DNA from: Dehalococcoidia bacterium
GTDB lineage: Bacteria > Chloroflexota > Dehalococcoidia > CAUJGQ01
NCBI GenBank assembly: GCA_035310145.1
Contig: DATGEL010000123.1
Coordinates: forward strand, 1 to 40,866
Direction: 5' to 3'
Length of the DNA: 40,866 bases
The notes below the pieces were generated by a model. It was not told the DNA's origin. It did no database searches and saw nothing but the letters and a program-made list of their open reading frames with translations. The translations under genes and the position numbers were made by a program. The number at the start of each line of letters is the position of its first letter. Positions within the stretch are counted from its first letter, which is position 1. Shown here in pieces: positions 7,583 to 15,721 of the stretch.

Positions 7583-8542
7583 CTACGAGCCGGCGGGCGT
7601 CATCACCTCGCGGGCGAACCACTCCATGCGGTCCAGGCTGGCGCCGAGCGCCTCGCCGCGGAAGTCCAGGATCAGCTCGCTCACGCCCGCGGCGGCGTAG
7701 GCGGCGATATCGGCCGCGATCTGCTCGGCGCTGCCCGAGAGCGGCCGCCGCTCGTGGCCCTCGCTATCGAGCGCGTCGCCGGTCACCGCAACGTCGTAGA
7801 GCGGCGCCTTCAGCGAGATGGTGAGGTCGGCGGCATCCCGTCCCTCGGCGGCACAGAGGCCGCGCAGCTCGGCCACCTTCTCCGCCAACTCCGCCGGGCG
7901 CAGAGGCGCGGAGGGCACACCGCCCACCGGGTGCCAGCCGTCGCCCAGCCGTGCCGCCCGCCGTAGCGCCGCTCGGCTGTGCCCGCCGATCCAGATCGGC
8001 GGATGCGGCTGCTGCAGCGGCCGCGGCAGGCACCATACGCCGTCGAACTGGTAGAACTCGCCTTTGTACGACGCGGGACCGTCGCTCCACAGCGCCTTGA
8101 AGATATGGATGTACTCGTCGGTGACCGCCCCGCGGCGATCGAACGCGGGCGCGCCGAGTGCCGCAAACTCCTCGCGCAGCCAGCCGACGCCGACGCCTAC
8201 CGTCAGCCGCCCGCGCGAGAGCACGTCGATCGTCGCCAGCATCTTCGCGGTCACCACCGGGTTGCGGTGCGGCACGATCAGCACGCTGGTGATCAGCCGC
8301 AGCGTGCGCGTGACGCCAGCGACGAAGGCGATCTCGGCAAGCTGCTCCAATGCGTCGCCTTCGCTGGGGTGCTTGCCGTCCAGCGTGTAGGGATAAGTGG
8401 AGTCCGAGCTGACGGGAATGATGATGTGATCGGCGACGACGGCCGAATGGTAGCCCAGCGCCTCGCCGTGACTCGCCAGCGCCTCGACCGCGGCCCCGGT
8501 CGCCTGCGGTCCGCGCGTGGGAAGATAGAAGCCGAAGCGCAT
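7583..8542 (-). CDS. LLM-class (probably F420-dependent) oxidoreductase
   Basis: This 319-residue TIM-barrel protein of the luciferase-like monooxygenase class begins MRFGFYLPTRGPQATG. It has VVADHIIIP, TVGVGVGWLREEFAALG (the hallmark strand of the F420 LLM group), PPIWIGGHSRAALRRAARLG and GDGWHPVGG. These are typical of the actinobacterial and Chloroflexota F420-dependent LLM enzymes that transfer hydride between F420H2 and an organic substrate. The substrate cannot be predicted. The ATG at 8542 has GGAGGAGCGCGGCC upstream. Its promoter must lie in the 115-bp divergent gap shared with the gene at 8658. An FMN-dependent member is the alternative. Confidence 0.87.
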   Translation of the reverse strand: MRFGFYLPTRGPQATGAAVEALASHGEALGYHSAVVADHIIIPVSSDSTYPYTLDGKHPSEGDALEQLAEIAFVAGVTRTLRLITSVLIVPHRNPVVTAKMLATIDVLSRGRLTVGVGVGWLREEFAALGAPAFDRRGAVTDEYIHIFKALWSDGPASYKGEFYQFDGVWCLPRPLQQPHPPIWIGGHSRAALRRAARLGDGWHPVGGVPSAPLRPAELAEKVAELRGLCAAEGRDAADLTISLKAPLYDVAVTGDALDSEGHERRPLSGSAEQIAADIAAYAAAGVSELILDFRGEALGASLDRMEWFAREVMTPAGS

Positions 8543-8657
8543 GGCCGCGCTCCTCCGCCGGACGCGGCAGATACTGCGCCCGGCCTGGTCTGCTCATCCG
8601 TACTCTAGCGAATGGGCGCGGCGCTGTCGCCGGCCGCGTGGTGCTGAAGTCGGCCCG

Positions 8658-9023
8658 ATGAAACGTCTGATCGATGCTCAGGACGCCCTCGCTGCCGCGA
8701 TCGCGCACCGCGGCGCCGGAGCGACGCCGTGGACCGTCGCGTCGCGCGCCGGCGATTTGACGCTCTACTGTGACCCGGCCGCGCTGGCCGCGCTGCTCAC
8801 CGCGTACCTGCACGGCGCCGCGGACGCAGCGCGATCGGGGGTGAACCACACCGTCACGGTGGGCACGCAAGGGCAGTGGATCGTGTTCCGTGCGCCCGGC
8901 GCGCGGCTCGGCGAGGAGCTGGCCGAGCTGGCGAAGTACGTCGACGGTGAGGCAACGTGCGCTGACGAGGTTCTGACACTGCGCCTGCCGGCGGCGGACT
9001 GGAGCCCGTCGCACCGGCACTGA
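8658..9023 (+). CDS. Small protein of unknown function, possibly HATPase-like
   Basis: The 121-residue product has no family I can name with confidence. LTLYCDPAALAALLTAYLHG followed by AADAAR, a strand VTVGTQGQWIVFRAPG and a final LTLRLPAADW resembles the N-box helix and strands of a histidine-kinase ATPase fold. The Gly-rich ATP-lid motifs are missing, so it would not bind ATP in the usual way. ATG 8658 was chosen because the upstream in-frame part (from 8541) overlaps the start of the divergent gene and has no family-like sequence. It is divergent from the LLM gene and convergent with the lipoprotein gene, with a hairpin over both stops. Confidence 0.6.
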   Translation: MKRLIDAQDALAAAIAHRGAGATPWTVASRAGDLTLYCDPAALAALLTAYLHGAADAARSGVNHTVTVGTQGQWIVFRAPGARLGEELAELAKYVDGEATCADEVLTLRLPAADWSPSHRH

Positions 9024-9036
9024 GCGCGGCGCTCAG
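9020..9036. terminator. Hairpin spanning the stop codons of two convergent genes
   Basis: CTGAGCG-CGG-CGCTCAG is a perfect 7-bp stem with a 3-base loop. It covers the TGA of the plus-strand gene (9021-9023) and the complementary TGA of the minus-strand lipoprotein gene (9033-9035). It could terminate transcripts from both sides, though neither side has a T-run, so rho-independent termination is not certain. Confidence 0.5.
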
Positions 9037-9770
9037 GGACTCTTCAGCTCGATGCGCGTCTGGCCGCTGTTGTCGTAGCGCAGCAGCCTGCGCAGCGGGC
9101 TGGTGTCGAACCAGGCGGTGGTGGTCGCGCCCGCGGCGGAGAGCTGCACCTCCCAGGCGGGCGGGTTCTGGCCGCCCACTTTGGCCGTGGTCATGCCGAC
9201 GACGCGCGCCGTGGCCAGGGCCCGGCTGATCGTGCCGCTCTTGGCGTCGGTGACGACGAGCACGAACTGCGTGCTGTAGCCGGCGCTGAAGGGCAGCGTG
9301 CGCAGCAGGAAGAACGACTCCTGGTCGTCGTAAGTCGAGTCCGTCGTGATCTTCTCGGCGGCGTGGTGCGTCTTGCCGCCGCTGGTCACGTTGGCCGTCA
9401 CCTGGCCGGCGGCGTACTGCAGCTTCAGCATCGCCTGCGCGCCGCCGGTGTCGAACGATCGCTCTGCCGTCCGCGGCAGCAGCGTGGCCGCGTCCGCGGT
9501 CGTGGTCAGCGAGTCGCTGTGGCCGGAGAGATCGGTGTAGAGCTGGCTCAGCGTCAGCGTGGCGCCCTGTCGCTGGATCGAGACCGTGGCCGCGCCGAGC
9601 GCGCCGCCGTTATGGTCGAGCAGGTTGTACTGCAGCGACTCCTGGTCGGGAAGCGGCTGGGCGATGCTGATCGGCTTCGCCTCGCCGGAGGAGGCGCAGG
9701 CCGCGATTAGGACCAGGCTCGCCGCGGTTGGGAGCAGCCAGCGCAGGCGGCTCAGTGCGGCTCGCCTCAC
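9033..9770 (-). CDS. Predicted lipoprotein of unknown function
   Basis: The 245-residue product starts with arginines and a hydrophobic segment, then LVLIAACASSGE, a lipobox with Cys around residue 25. It is therefore probably exported and lipid-anchored outside the membrane. The mature part is rich in beta-strand-like sequence with Gly, Thr and Ser and has no catalytic motif I recognise. It vaguely resembles DUF3108-type proteins that end in WFDTSPLRRLLRYD. The GTG start at 9770 overlaps the stop of the threonine aldolase gene (GTGA), so the two are translationally coupled. Confidence 0.75.
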   Translation of the reverse strand: MRRAALSRLRWLLPTAASLVLIAACASSGEAKPISIAQPLPDQESLQYNLLDHNGGALGAATVSIQRQGATLTLSQLYTDLSGHSDSLTTTADAATLLPRTAERSFDTGGAQAMLKLQYAAGQVTANVTSGGKTHHAAEKITTDSTYDDQESFFLLRTLPFSAGYSTQFVLVVTDAKSGTISRALATARVVGMTTAKVGGQNPPAWEVQLSAAGATTTAWFDTSPLRRLLRYDNSGQTRIELKSP

Positions 9771-10810
9771 GAGGGGACGGCGGCGGGCAAGGCGCTCGCG
9801 ATCCGCTCCAGGGCCAGGTCGATCTCGGGCGCGCCAAGGCCGTAGTGCGTGACCATGCGCACGCTGCCCGGGCCGGGGCTGCCGGCGAGCACGCCCGCGC
9901 GGCGAATTGCGCCCAGGAACTCGTCGCTGCCCAGGCCGTCGAGTCCGAAGATCACGATGTTGGTCTCGATCGTCGCCGGGTCGAGGCGGACGGCCGGCAG
10001 CTTTGCCAGCCCCTCGGCCAGGCGGCGGGCGTTGGCGTGGTCCGCGGCCAGGCGCTCGGGCATCTCCTCCAGCGCCACCAGGCCGGCCGCCGCCAGCACG
10101 CCGGCCTGGCGCATGCCGCCGCCCACCATCTTGCGCATCTTGCGCGCCCGCTCGATGAAGGCGCCGCCGCCGCAGAGCAGCGAGCCCACCGGCGCCGAAA
10201 GTCCTTTAGAGAGACAGAAGCCGATCGAGTCGGCGCCGCGCACCAGCGTCGAGGCGGGCACACCCAGCGCCACGGCGGCGTTGAAGACGCGGGCGCCGTC
10301 GATGTGCACGCGGCAGCCGTGCTCGTGCGCCACGCTCGCCACGGCGTCGGTCTCGGCGGCGGAGAGCGCGGCGCCGCCGCAGCGGTTGTGCGTGTTCTCC
10401 AGGCAGACGAGCGCGGTGTTGGGATTGTGCACATTCTCGCCGCGGATCAGGGCGCGGACCTCGGCCGGGTCAAGACGGCCGCGCGCGTCGTTCTGCACCG
10501 CGCGCAGCTGGATGCCACCTAGCCCCGCCGCGCCGGCGACCTCATAGTGCAGGATGTGCGCCTGCGAGCCGACGATCGCCTCGTCGCCACGACCGCAGTG
10601 TGTGAGCAGCGCCACGAGGTTGCTCATCGTGCCGCTGGCGACGAATAGCGCGGCGTCCTTGCCCAGCAGCTCCGCGGCGCGGCGCTCGAGCCGGTTGATC
10701 GTCGGGTCTTCACCGTACACGTCATCGCCGAGATCGGCGTTCGCCATCGCGGCGCGCATCGCCGGCGAGGGCAGGCTGACGGTGTCGCTGCGCAAATCGA
10801 TCGCGTCCAC
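9767..10810 (-). CDS. ltaE: Low-specificity L-threonine aldolase
   Basis: This 347-residue PLP enzyme (fold type I, beta-eliminating lyase group) cleaves L-threonine or L-allo-threonine to glycine and acetaldehyde. Visible signatures are IDLRSDTVSLPSPAMRAAM at the start, GDDVYGEDPTINRLE, LFVASGTMSNLVAL (PLP phosphate), VCLENTHNRCGG, VHIDGARVFNAA (Asp to the pyridine N) and FCLSKGLSAPVGS, with the Schiff-base Lys near residue 202. I chose GTG 10810, which has GGAGG seven bases upstream; a frame-open extension of 14 codons further out has no such site. The downstream lipoprotein gene overlaps by four bases. Confidence 0.9.
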   Translation of the reverse strand: MDAIDLRSDTVSLPSPAMRAAMANADLGDDVYGEDPTINRLERRAAELLGKDAALFVASGTMSNLVALLTHCGRGDEAIVGSQAHILHYEVAGAAGLGGIQLRAVQNDARGRLDPAEVRALIRGENVHNPNTALVCLENTHNRCGGAALSAAETDAVASVAHEHGCRVHIDGARVFNAAVALGVPASTLVRGADSIGFCLSKGLSAPVGSLLCGGGAFIERARKMRKMVGGGMRQAGVLAAAGLVALEEMPERLAADHANARRLAEGLAKLPAVRLDPATIETNIVIFGLDGLGSDEFLGAIRRAGVLAGSPGPGSVRMVTHYGLGAPEIDLALERIASALPAAVPS

Positions 10811-10858
10811 TTCGTCCCTCCATGCCGCCTGCGCGGCCCCGCGTCTCGCCACGCCGGG

Positions 10859-10886
10859 CAGAACGAACGGGGGCTTGCGGCCCCCG
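10859..10886 (-). terminator. Rho-independent terminator candidate
   Basis: On the minus strand, CGGGGGC-CGCAA-GCCCCCG is a perfect 7-bp GC stem with a 5-base loop, followed by TTCGTTCTG, a short T-rich tail. It begins 32 bases past the stop of the 148-residue protein gene (10919) and lies before the aldolase start. Confidence 0.55.
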
Positions 10887-10918
10887 CCTGGCGCGTGTGC
10901 AACACGGGCACGGCCGCG

Positions 10919-11365
10919 CTACTTCGGCCGCTCCCACAGCGTCTGATAGCCGTCGCCGCCGCGAATCGCCGCTACTTCTTCGCGCCGCTCAGCCGCAAGC
11001 AACTCGGTGAGCACGCCGTGGGCACGCTCGCGCGCCGCGCCGCCGCCGACGCTGCCGAGCCGCTGCTCGACGTGCTCCCAGACGCCGGAATCACGCAGCG
11101 TGGCGATGTGCCGTGGCCATTCAAACGACATAATCTTGTCCGGCAGCGGAAAGCCGGGCCGCAGCTCCTTCAAGCTGTGAAAGCGCTCCTCGACGGACCC
11201 GGCTTTGGGCACGAGCTTGATCAGCGGCCCATCGCCGCCGTTGCTGCGCGCATCGATCAGCAGGCGCGGTTCAAGAATGCGGAAGCGCACGATCACGACG
11301 TCCGCCGTGTCGATCACGCGACGGACCTCGTCCAGATCGAGGCCGAACTCCGGCTCCATCGCCAC
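10919..11365 (-). CDS. Conserved hypothetical protein, 148 residues
   Basis: The protein begins MAMEPEFGLDLDEVRRVI and contains DVVIVRFRILEPRLLIDARS, GDGPLIKLVPKAGSVEERF and FPLPDKIMSFEWPRHIATL. I recall similar short proteins from Chloroflexota genomes without an assigned function, and I see no catalytic or nucleic-acid-binding motif. It is soluble, with no signal peptide or membrane segment. It stands as a single gene, 95 bp downstream of the ccdA-like gene on the same strand and with its own terminator candidate. Confidence 0.75.
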   Translation of the reverse strand: MAMEPEFGLDLDEVRRVIDTADVVIVRFRILEPRLLIDARSNGGDGPLIKLVPKAGSVEERFHSLKELRPGFPLPDKIMSFEWPRHIATLRDSGVWEHVEQRLGSVGGGAARERAHGVLTELLAAERREEVAAIRGGDGYQTLWERPK

Positions 11366-11460
11366 GAAGCCACCTCAGCGCGGCGCCTGCGCCGACGACC
11401 GCCGTATCTGACCTCAGTCTACGAGCCGTTGCTATCCGGCGCAAACCAGCGCGGCGGCGA

Positions 11461-12246
11461 TCAGAGTCCGCGGGAGAGGCGGCCGAAGTGGTCGAAGTAG
11501 CTGTTGAACATCGTCATGCGCCCGGCGATCAGCAGCACACCGACGAAGATCAGCAGGGCGCCGCTGCCCACTTCGATCGCCGGCAGGAAGCGGTTAATGC
11601 GCTTCAGATAGCCGGTCACCGAACCCACCGCCATGCCAGTGACGATGAAGGGCACGCCCAGCCCCAGCGAGTAGAAGACCAACAGCAGGATCGACCGGCC
11701 GACGGTGCCCTGCGCCTGGGCCAGAGTAAGAATGCTGCCCAGCACGGGACCGATGCAGGGCGTCCAGCCCAGGGCGAAGCCCGCGCCCACCAGCGATGAG
11801 CGGCCGTAGCCCAGCGCCGCCAGCCGTCCGCCCGCGCGTTTGCCGCCGGCGCCGCCGCCAACGCTCAGCGTGCCGCCGCCCGCGCCGGCGCCCACGGGCA
11901 CCGCGTACGTGCGGTAGAGGACGGGAATGCGCAGCAGCCCGGTGAGATGCATGCCCATCACGATGATGAAGATTCCGGCGAGCACGGCCAGGTCGCGCTG
12001 GTGGTCTTTCAGCCCGTAGCCGATCAGGCCGACCGAGGCGCCGAGCGCGATGAAGACCAGCGAGAAGCCGGCGACGAAGCTGAGCGCGTGCGTGAGCGTG
12101 ACGCGCCGGCTGGCGCCGCCGTCCGTGGCCGTGCCGGCCATCTGCGCGATGTAGACCGGCACCAGCGGCAGCACGCAGGGCGAGAGAAACGAGAGCAGCC
12201 CTGCCAGAAACGCCACGAAGGGACCGAACAGGCCGTCGATGCTCAC
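11461..12246 (-). CDS. ccdA: CcdA-type cytochrome c biogenesis / thiol-disulfide transmembrane protein
   Basis: This 261-residue membrane protein has six predicted hydrophobic helices. It carries the two family cysteines, in FLSPCVLPLVPVYIAQMAG (Cys near 24) and LGWTPCIGPVLGS (Cys near 164). CcdA/DsbD-beta proteins pass electrons from cytoplasmic thioredoxin across the membrane to reduce extracytoplasmic disulfides, for example apocytochrome c. An unusual Gly-rich loop (GAGAGGGTLSVGGGAGG) sits between helices 3 and 4. No other cytochrome-maturation gene is adjacent, only a small hypothetical gene six bases upstream, probably cotranscribed. A heavy-metal-resistance variant of the family is the alternative. 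Confidence 0.9.
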   Translation of the reverse strand: MSIDGLFGPFVAFLAGLLSFLSPCVLPLVPVYIAQMAGTATDGGASRRVTLTHALSFVAGFSLVFIALGASVGLIGYGLKDHQRDLAVLAGIFIIVMGMHLTGLLRIPVLYRTYAVPVGAGAGGGTLSVGGGAGGKRAGGRLAALGYGRSSLVGAGFALGWTPCIGPVLGSILTLAQAQGTVGRSILLLVFYSLGLGVPFIVTGMAVGSVTGYLKRINRFLPAIEVGSGALLIFVGVLLIAGRMTMFNSYFDHFGRLSRGL

Positions 12247-12252
12247 GCGGGG

Positions 12253-12492
12253 CTACTCCTCGCTTTCGCCGAAGGGATCGTCGTCCGGCGAGGCGTCGGG
12301 CAGGCCCAGCACGTGCTGGCGGACCTCGTCGTACTTCGCCTTGGACTTGCTCTCGCGCCGCAACAGCGCCACGAAGTGCGGCGGGTCGAGCTGGTCGCCG
12401 TCGAGCAGCACGCGGTGCAGGGCGCCGAGATCCCGCTGCCAGCGTTCATAGGCCGCCGTGTACGCCGCGCGCTTGTCCTGATCGAGTTGCAT
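12253..12492 (-). CDS. Small hypothetical protein upstream of ccdA
   Basis: The 79-residue hydrophilic protein begins MQLDQDKRAAYTAAYERWQR and contains LHRVLLDGDQLDPPHFVALL and an acidic tail SPDDDPFGESEE. It looks mostly helical and has no recognised domain. The ATG at 12492 is preferred to an in-frame ATG eight codons upstream because it follows a purine-rich stretch and begins the well-formed part. Its stop is six bases before the ccdA start, which suggests cotranscription. Confidence 0.65.
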   Translation of the reverse strand: MQLDQDKRAAYTAAYERWQRDLGALHRVLLDGDQLDPPHFVALLRRESKSKAKYDEVRQHVLGLPDASPDDDPFGESEE

Positions 12493-12639
12493 GGCGCCCC
12501 GCCCCCACCCCTTCACTCTATCGTACGCCGGCCGCGGCAGGAGAGATTGGCCCCGGCACGCGGCGGAGGGCCGCGCGGCGATCGGCGTCTCCGCCCCGCC
12601 TGCTAGAATGCCCGCATCCCCTGCGAGAGGTGAGCGTTC

Positions 12640-13178
12640 ATGGCGCGCATTCCGCTGCCCACCCGCGACTCGCTGGACGCCGAGCTGCAGGCACGCTGGG
12701 ACCGCCAGGCCGAGCGCGGCCCCGTCCTCAATATCATGCGCGTGTTCATGACCAACCCCACGATCGAGCTGAACGCGCGCCGTGTCTGGCAGGCGAGCGG
12801 CCTCAGCCCCGCGCCCGCGAGATCGTGATCCTGCGCTGCGCGGCCACGCAACAGAGCACCTACGAATGGCACCAGCATGTGCGCATCGCCACCGGCGAAG
12901 GGCTGAGTGTGGCCGAGATCAACGCCGTGCGCGCCTGGCAGGACGCCGCCTGCTTCTCCCCGGCCGAGCGGGCGCTGCTTGCCTACGTGGATGCGCTCGC
13001 GATCGCCAGCCGGCCCGACGCCGCCGTGTACGCCGCCTTCGCGGCCGGCCGCACGCCCGGCGAGGTCGTGGGTGTGACGATGCTGATCACGCTCTACTTC
13101 CACCTTGCGCGCATCATGGCCGCGCTTGACCTGGAGACCGAGGCTCCGTTCGTCGGCTGGATCGTGCCGGAAAAGTAG
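12640..13178 (+). pseudogene. Carboxymuconolactone decarboxylase-like protein, frameshifted
   Basis: The N-terminal part (MARIPLPTRDSLDAELQARW to VWQASGLSP) reads from ATG 12640 with GAGAGG upstream. The rest (AREIVILRCAATQQSTYEWH, QHVRIATGEGL, FHLARIMAALDLE, ending VGWIVPEK) is in the next frame. The break is at about 12808-12820 in CTCAGCCCCGCGCCCGCGAG; adding one base would restore LSPxAREIVILR. Members of this AhpD-like family have Cys and His or Glu near ILRCA and EWxQHV, which are present here. Peroxidase, decarboxylase or redox roles are all known. A lost base in a GC-rich run is the obvious alternative to true gene inactivation. Confidence 0.8.
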
Positions 13179-13203
13179 GGGCGCCCCGCCGGTCGTGCGC
13201 TTC

Positions 13204-13243
13204 GATAACGCTCATTGGTAACGCTCATTGATAACGCTCATTG
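13204..13243. repeat. Three tandem copies of a 13-14-bp unit before a methyltransferase start
   Basis: GATAACGCTCATTG (13204-13217), GTAACGCTCATTG (13218-13230) and ATAACGCTCATTG (13231-13243) follow each other without gaps. They end where the GAGG ribosome-binding site begins, nine bases before ATG 13252. The unit is 13 bp apart from one extra base in the first copy. It may change expression if copy number varies, or it may be a regulator site. Confidence 0.8.
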
Positions 13244-13251
13244 AGGAACGT

Positions 13252-14091
13252 ATGCCGCGCGGCTGGCAGTGGGATCCAACGCTGTTTCGAGGCAGCGCCC
13301 GCTACTACGTGCAGGGGCGGCTGCCCTATCCTGCTGCCCTCGCCCCGGTACTGGCGGCGGCGCTGCAGCTCGACGGCCGTGGTCGGCTGCTCGATGTCGG
13401 CTGCGGCCCGGGGATCATCGCCCTGCGGCTGGCGCACCTGTTCGAGCAGGCCGTCGGCCTCGACCCCGACGCGGAGATGCTGGCCGAGGCGCGGCGCGGC
13501 GCCGCCGAGCAGCAGATCGGCAATGCGCGCTGGCTGCAGGCGCTGGCCGAGCATCTGCCGCTGCGTCCCGGCAGCGTACGCGTGGCGACGTTCGCCGCCT
13601 CGTTTCACTGGATGGAGCGCGACCGCGTGGCTGCCGCCGTGCTGAGGCTGCTGGAGCCGGGCGGGGCGTTCGTGCAAGTGAGTGCGCCGCAGGACGGCGC
13701 GGCAAGCACTGGCCTCTTGCCCCACCCCGCGCCGCCGCGTGCGCAGATCGATGCGCTGCTGCGACGCTACCTCGGCCCGGAGCGGAGGGCGGGGCAAGGC
13801 GTGCTGCGCTACGGCACGCCTGGCGACGAGCTGGCCGTGCTGCGCCGCGCCGGCTTCCCGGAGCCGCAGATCGTGACGATTCCCGGCGGCGAGTTGATCG
13901 TGCGCTCGATCGATGACCTCGTTGCCGCCCAACTCTCCCAGTCGAGCTCGGCGCCCCACCTCTTCGGCGCCCAGGCCGGCGCTTTCGAGGCAGAGCTGCG
14001 CCGGCTGCTGGATGCCAGCTCGCCCTCCGGCCTCTTCGCGCAGCAGATGGGAGACACCGAGCTGCGCATCTGGCGGACGCCGGCGCGCTGA
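13252..14091 (+). CDS. Class I SAM-dependent methyltransferase
   Basis: The 279-residue protein shows the Rossmann SAM-binding set: LLDVGCGPGIIALRLAHLF (motif I), VGLDPDAEMLAEARR (acidic end of strand 2), LPLRPGSVRVATFAASFHWM (motif II-like) and LLEPGGAFVQVS (motif III). This is typical of the Methyltransf_11 small-molecule enzymes. The C-terminal half would form the substrate lid, and the substrate is unknown. ATG 13252 with GAGGAACGT upstream was chosen over an in-frame TTG at 13228 that lies inside the tandem repeat. The gene stands alone between the frameshifted CMD gene and a zinc-ribbon gene. Confidence 0.88.
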   Translation: MPRGWQWDPTLFRGSARYYVQGRLPYPAALAPVLAAALQLDGRGRLLDVGCGPGIIALRLAHLFEQAVGLDPDAEMLAEARRGAAEQQIGNARWLQALAEHLPLRPGSVRVATFAASFHWMERDRVAAAVLRLLEPGGAFVQVSAPQDGAASTGLLPHPAPPRAQIDALLRRYLGPERRAGQGVLRYGTPGDELAVLRRAGFPEPQIVTIPGGELIVRSIDDLVAAQLSQSSSAPHLFGAQAGAFEAELRRLLDASSPSGLFAQQMGDTELRIWRTPAR

Positions 14092-14220
14092 CGCGGCACC
14101 GCAAGGGTGATGTCTCCTGGCGCGGGAAGTAGGGCCGTTCTACGGAAATTCTAAGACGGTGGCTCTACTGTGCCCGCGGATGCTCTCTCCCCGTTGCCAG
14201 CGGAACCGCGGAGCAGGACG

Positions 14221-14496
14221 ATGGTCACGCCCTTCGATCAGATTCCGGCTGCCCTGTCGGGTGGACCGGCGCCGCACGCGGGCGGCGTAGAGGCGCCGGT
14301 CGAGCAGCGCTACTGCGACGGCTGTGAACGGGCGGTGGCCGCCACGGGCTGCCGACGCTGGGAGCGCTACACGCTCTGCGCACGCTGTCAGCAGGAGTAT
14401 CTCGCGGCCTGGGCCGCCGGCCGGCGCATGAGCCCCGGCCAGTACATCCGCGACAAGCGCTTCGGCGAAAGCGAGACCTACCGCCTGCCGGATTGA
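14221..14496 (+). CDS. Small zinc-ribbon protein
   Basis: The 91-residue product contains RYCDGCERAVAATGCRRWER and TLCARCQQEYLAAW, two CxxC knuckles about 25 residues apart that should hold one zinc ion. The tail is RRMSPGQYIRDKRFG. There is no other domain. ATG 14221 follows GGAGCAGGACG, a suitable ribosome-binding site; an upstream in-frame GTG (14170) would add 17 proline-rich residues without a better site. Function is unknown; such proteins often bind RNA, DNA or protein partners. It is convergent with the CoA-transferase gene, with one base between the stops. Confidence 0.7.
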   Translation: MVTPFDQIPAALSGGPAPHAGGVEAPVEQRYCDGCERAVAATGCRRWERYTLCARCQQEYLAAWAAGRRMSPGQYIRDKRFGESETYRLPD

Positions 14497-14497
14497 T

Positions 14498-15721
14498 TCA
14501 GATCAGGGCGCCGCCGGCGGCTACCTCCGCGATCTCGTCGTCGCTCATGCCCAGCAGATCGCGCAGCACCTCGACCGTGTGCTCACCCAGGCAGGGCGCC
14601 GGCAGGCGCGGGCCGCCGTCGTAGCCGGCGATGCGGAACTGGTGCCCTTCGTAGGGCACCGTGCCCATCTCCGGGTGCTCAAGCGGCGTGAAGAAGCGGC
14701 GGTGCGCGAGCTGCGGGTCGCGCTGCAGGTCGCTGGAACGCTGCACCACACCCGCCGGCACTCCGGCCCGCTGCAACTGTTCCATCAGCGCATAACGCTC
14801 GCGCTGCGAGGTCCAGTCAGCCAGCCCGCGGTTGATCGTCTCCTCGGCGGCGAGGCGGTCGGCGACCTGATCGAGCGCCGGATCCGCCATCCACGCCGGC
14901 TCGCCCAGGGCGCGGCGCAGCGCCTGCCACTGCTCGTCCGTTTCGACCGCGATTGCACACCACTCGTCTTCCCCCAGGCAGGGATAGACGCCGTGCGGCG
15001 CAGAATCCGGCGACCGATTGCCCCGGCGCTGTGGCAACTCGCCGCTGGCCTGATACGCCAGCAGCTCCGGCGCCAGGAAGTGCAGCGCCGCCTCCATCTG
15101 CGACTGCTCGACGTACTGCCCCTCGCCCGTGCGCCGTCGATGATCGAGCGCGGCCATCAGGCTGGCGGCGAGGAAGCGCGGCGCCAGCAGGTCGGTATAG
15201 GCCGCGTATGGTCCGGCCGGCGCGCGGTCTGGCCAGCCCGTGATCTCGACGAAGCCGGAGATCGCGGCCGCGTGCGTGCCGTAGCCCGCAAGCGACGCCG
15301 CCGGCCCCGTCTGCCCCATCAAACAGGTGCTGGCCATGATGATCCCCGGATTCAGGGCGCGGGCCGTTTCGTACCCAAGACCCAATTCGGCGATCGTGCC
15401 CGCGGTGAACGACTCCAGGTAGAGGTCCGCCCAGGCGATCAGCCGGCGGGCCACGGCCTGACCCTGGGGATGCTTCAGGTTGAGCGCGATCGAGAGCTTG
15501 GAGGAGTTGCACATGCCGAAGAAGTGCGAGCGGTTGACGCCGAAGACGCCGTCCGTGAACGGCCCGTTGACGCGCAGAATGTCCGGCGGCTGCGAGGTCT
15601 CCACGCGTACGGTGGTGGCGCCGTGGTCGGCGAAGTACTTGGCCGTAAGCGGTCCAACGCCCACCCAGGAGAAGTCGGCCACGCGCAGCCCGGCGAAGGG
15701 CAGCGAAGGGTCTGTCGTCAT
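14498..15721 (-). CDS. Family III CoA-transferase (CaiB/BaiF type), downstream member
   Basis: The 407-residue protein has the CaiB/BaiF fold: LRVADFSWVGVGPLTAKYFA with an acidic VRVETSQPPD at the N-terminus, SKLSIALNLKHPQGQAVARR, and a middle stretch TDLLAPRFLAASLMAALDHR with the aspartate expected to form the CoA-anhydride intermediate. QYVEQSQMEAALHFLAPEL and the C-terminal LLGMSDDEIAEV are typical. The family moves CoA between an acyl-CoA and a carboxylic acid, activating the acid without ATP. Its ATG overlaps the stop of the next CoA-transferase gene (ATGA), so the pair is made together, perhaps as a heterodimer. The substrate is unknown. Confidence 0.9.
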   Translation of the reverse strand: MTTDPSLPFAGLRVADFSWVGVGPLTAKYFADHGATTVRVETSQPPDILRVNGPFTDGVFGVNRSHFFGMCNSSKLSIALNLKHPQGQAVARRLIAWADLYLESFTAGTIAELGLGYETARALNPGIIMASTCLMGQTGPAASLAGYGTHAAAISGFVEITGWPDRAPAGPYAAYTDLLAPRFLAASLMAALDHRRRTGEGQYVEQSQMEAALHFLAPELLAYQASGELPQRRGNRSPDSAPHGVYPCLGEDEWCAIAVETDEQWQALRRALGEPAWMADPALDQVADRLAAEETINRGLADWTSQRERYALMEQLQRAGVPAGVVQRSSDLQRDPQLAHRRFFTPLEHPEMGTVPYEGHQFRIAGYDGGPRLPAPCLGEHTVEVLRDLLGMSDDEIAEVAAGGALI

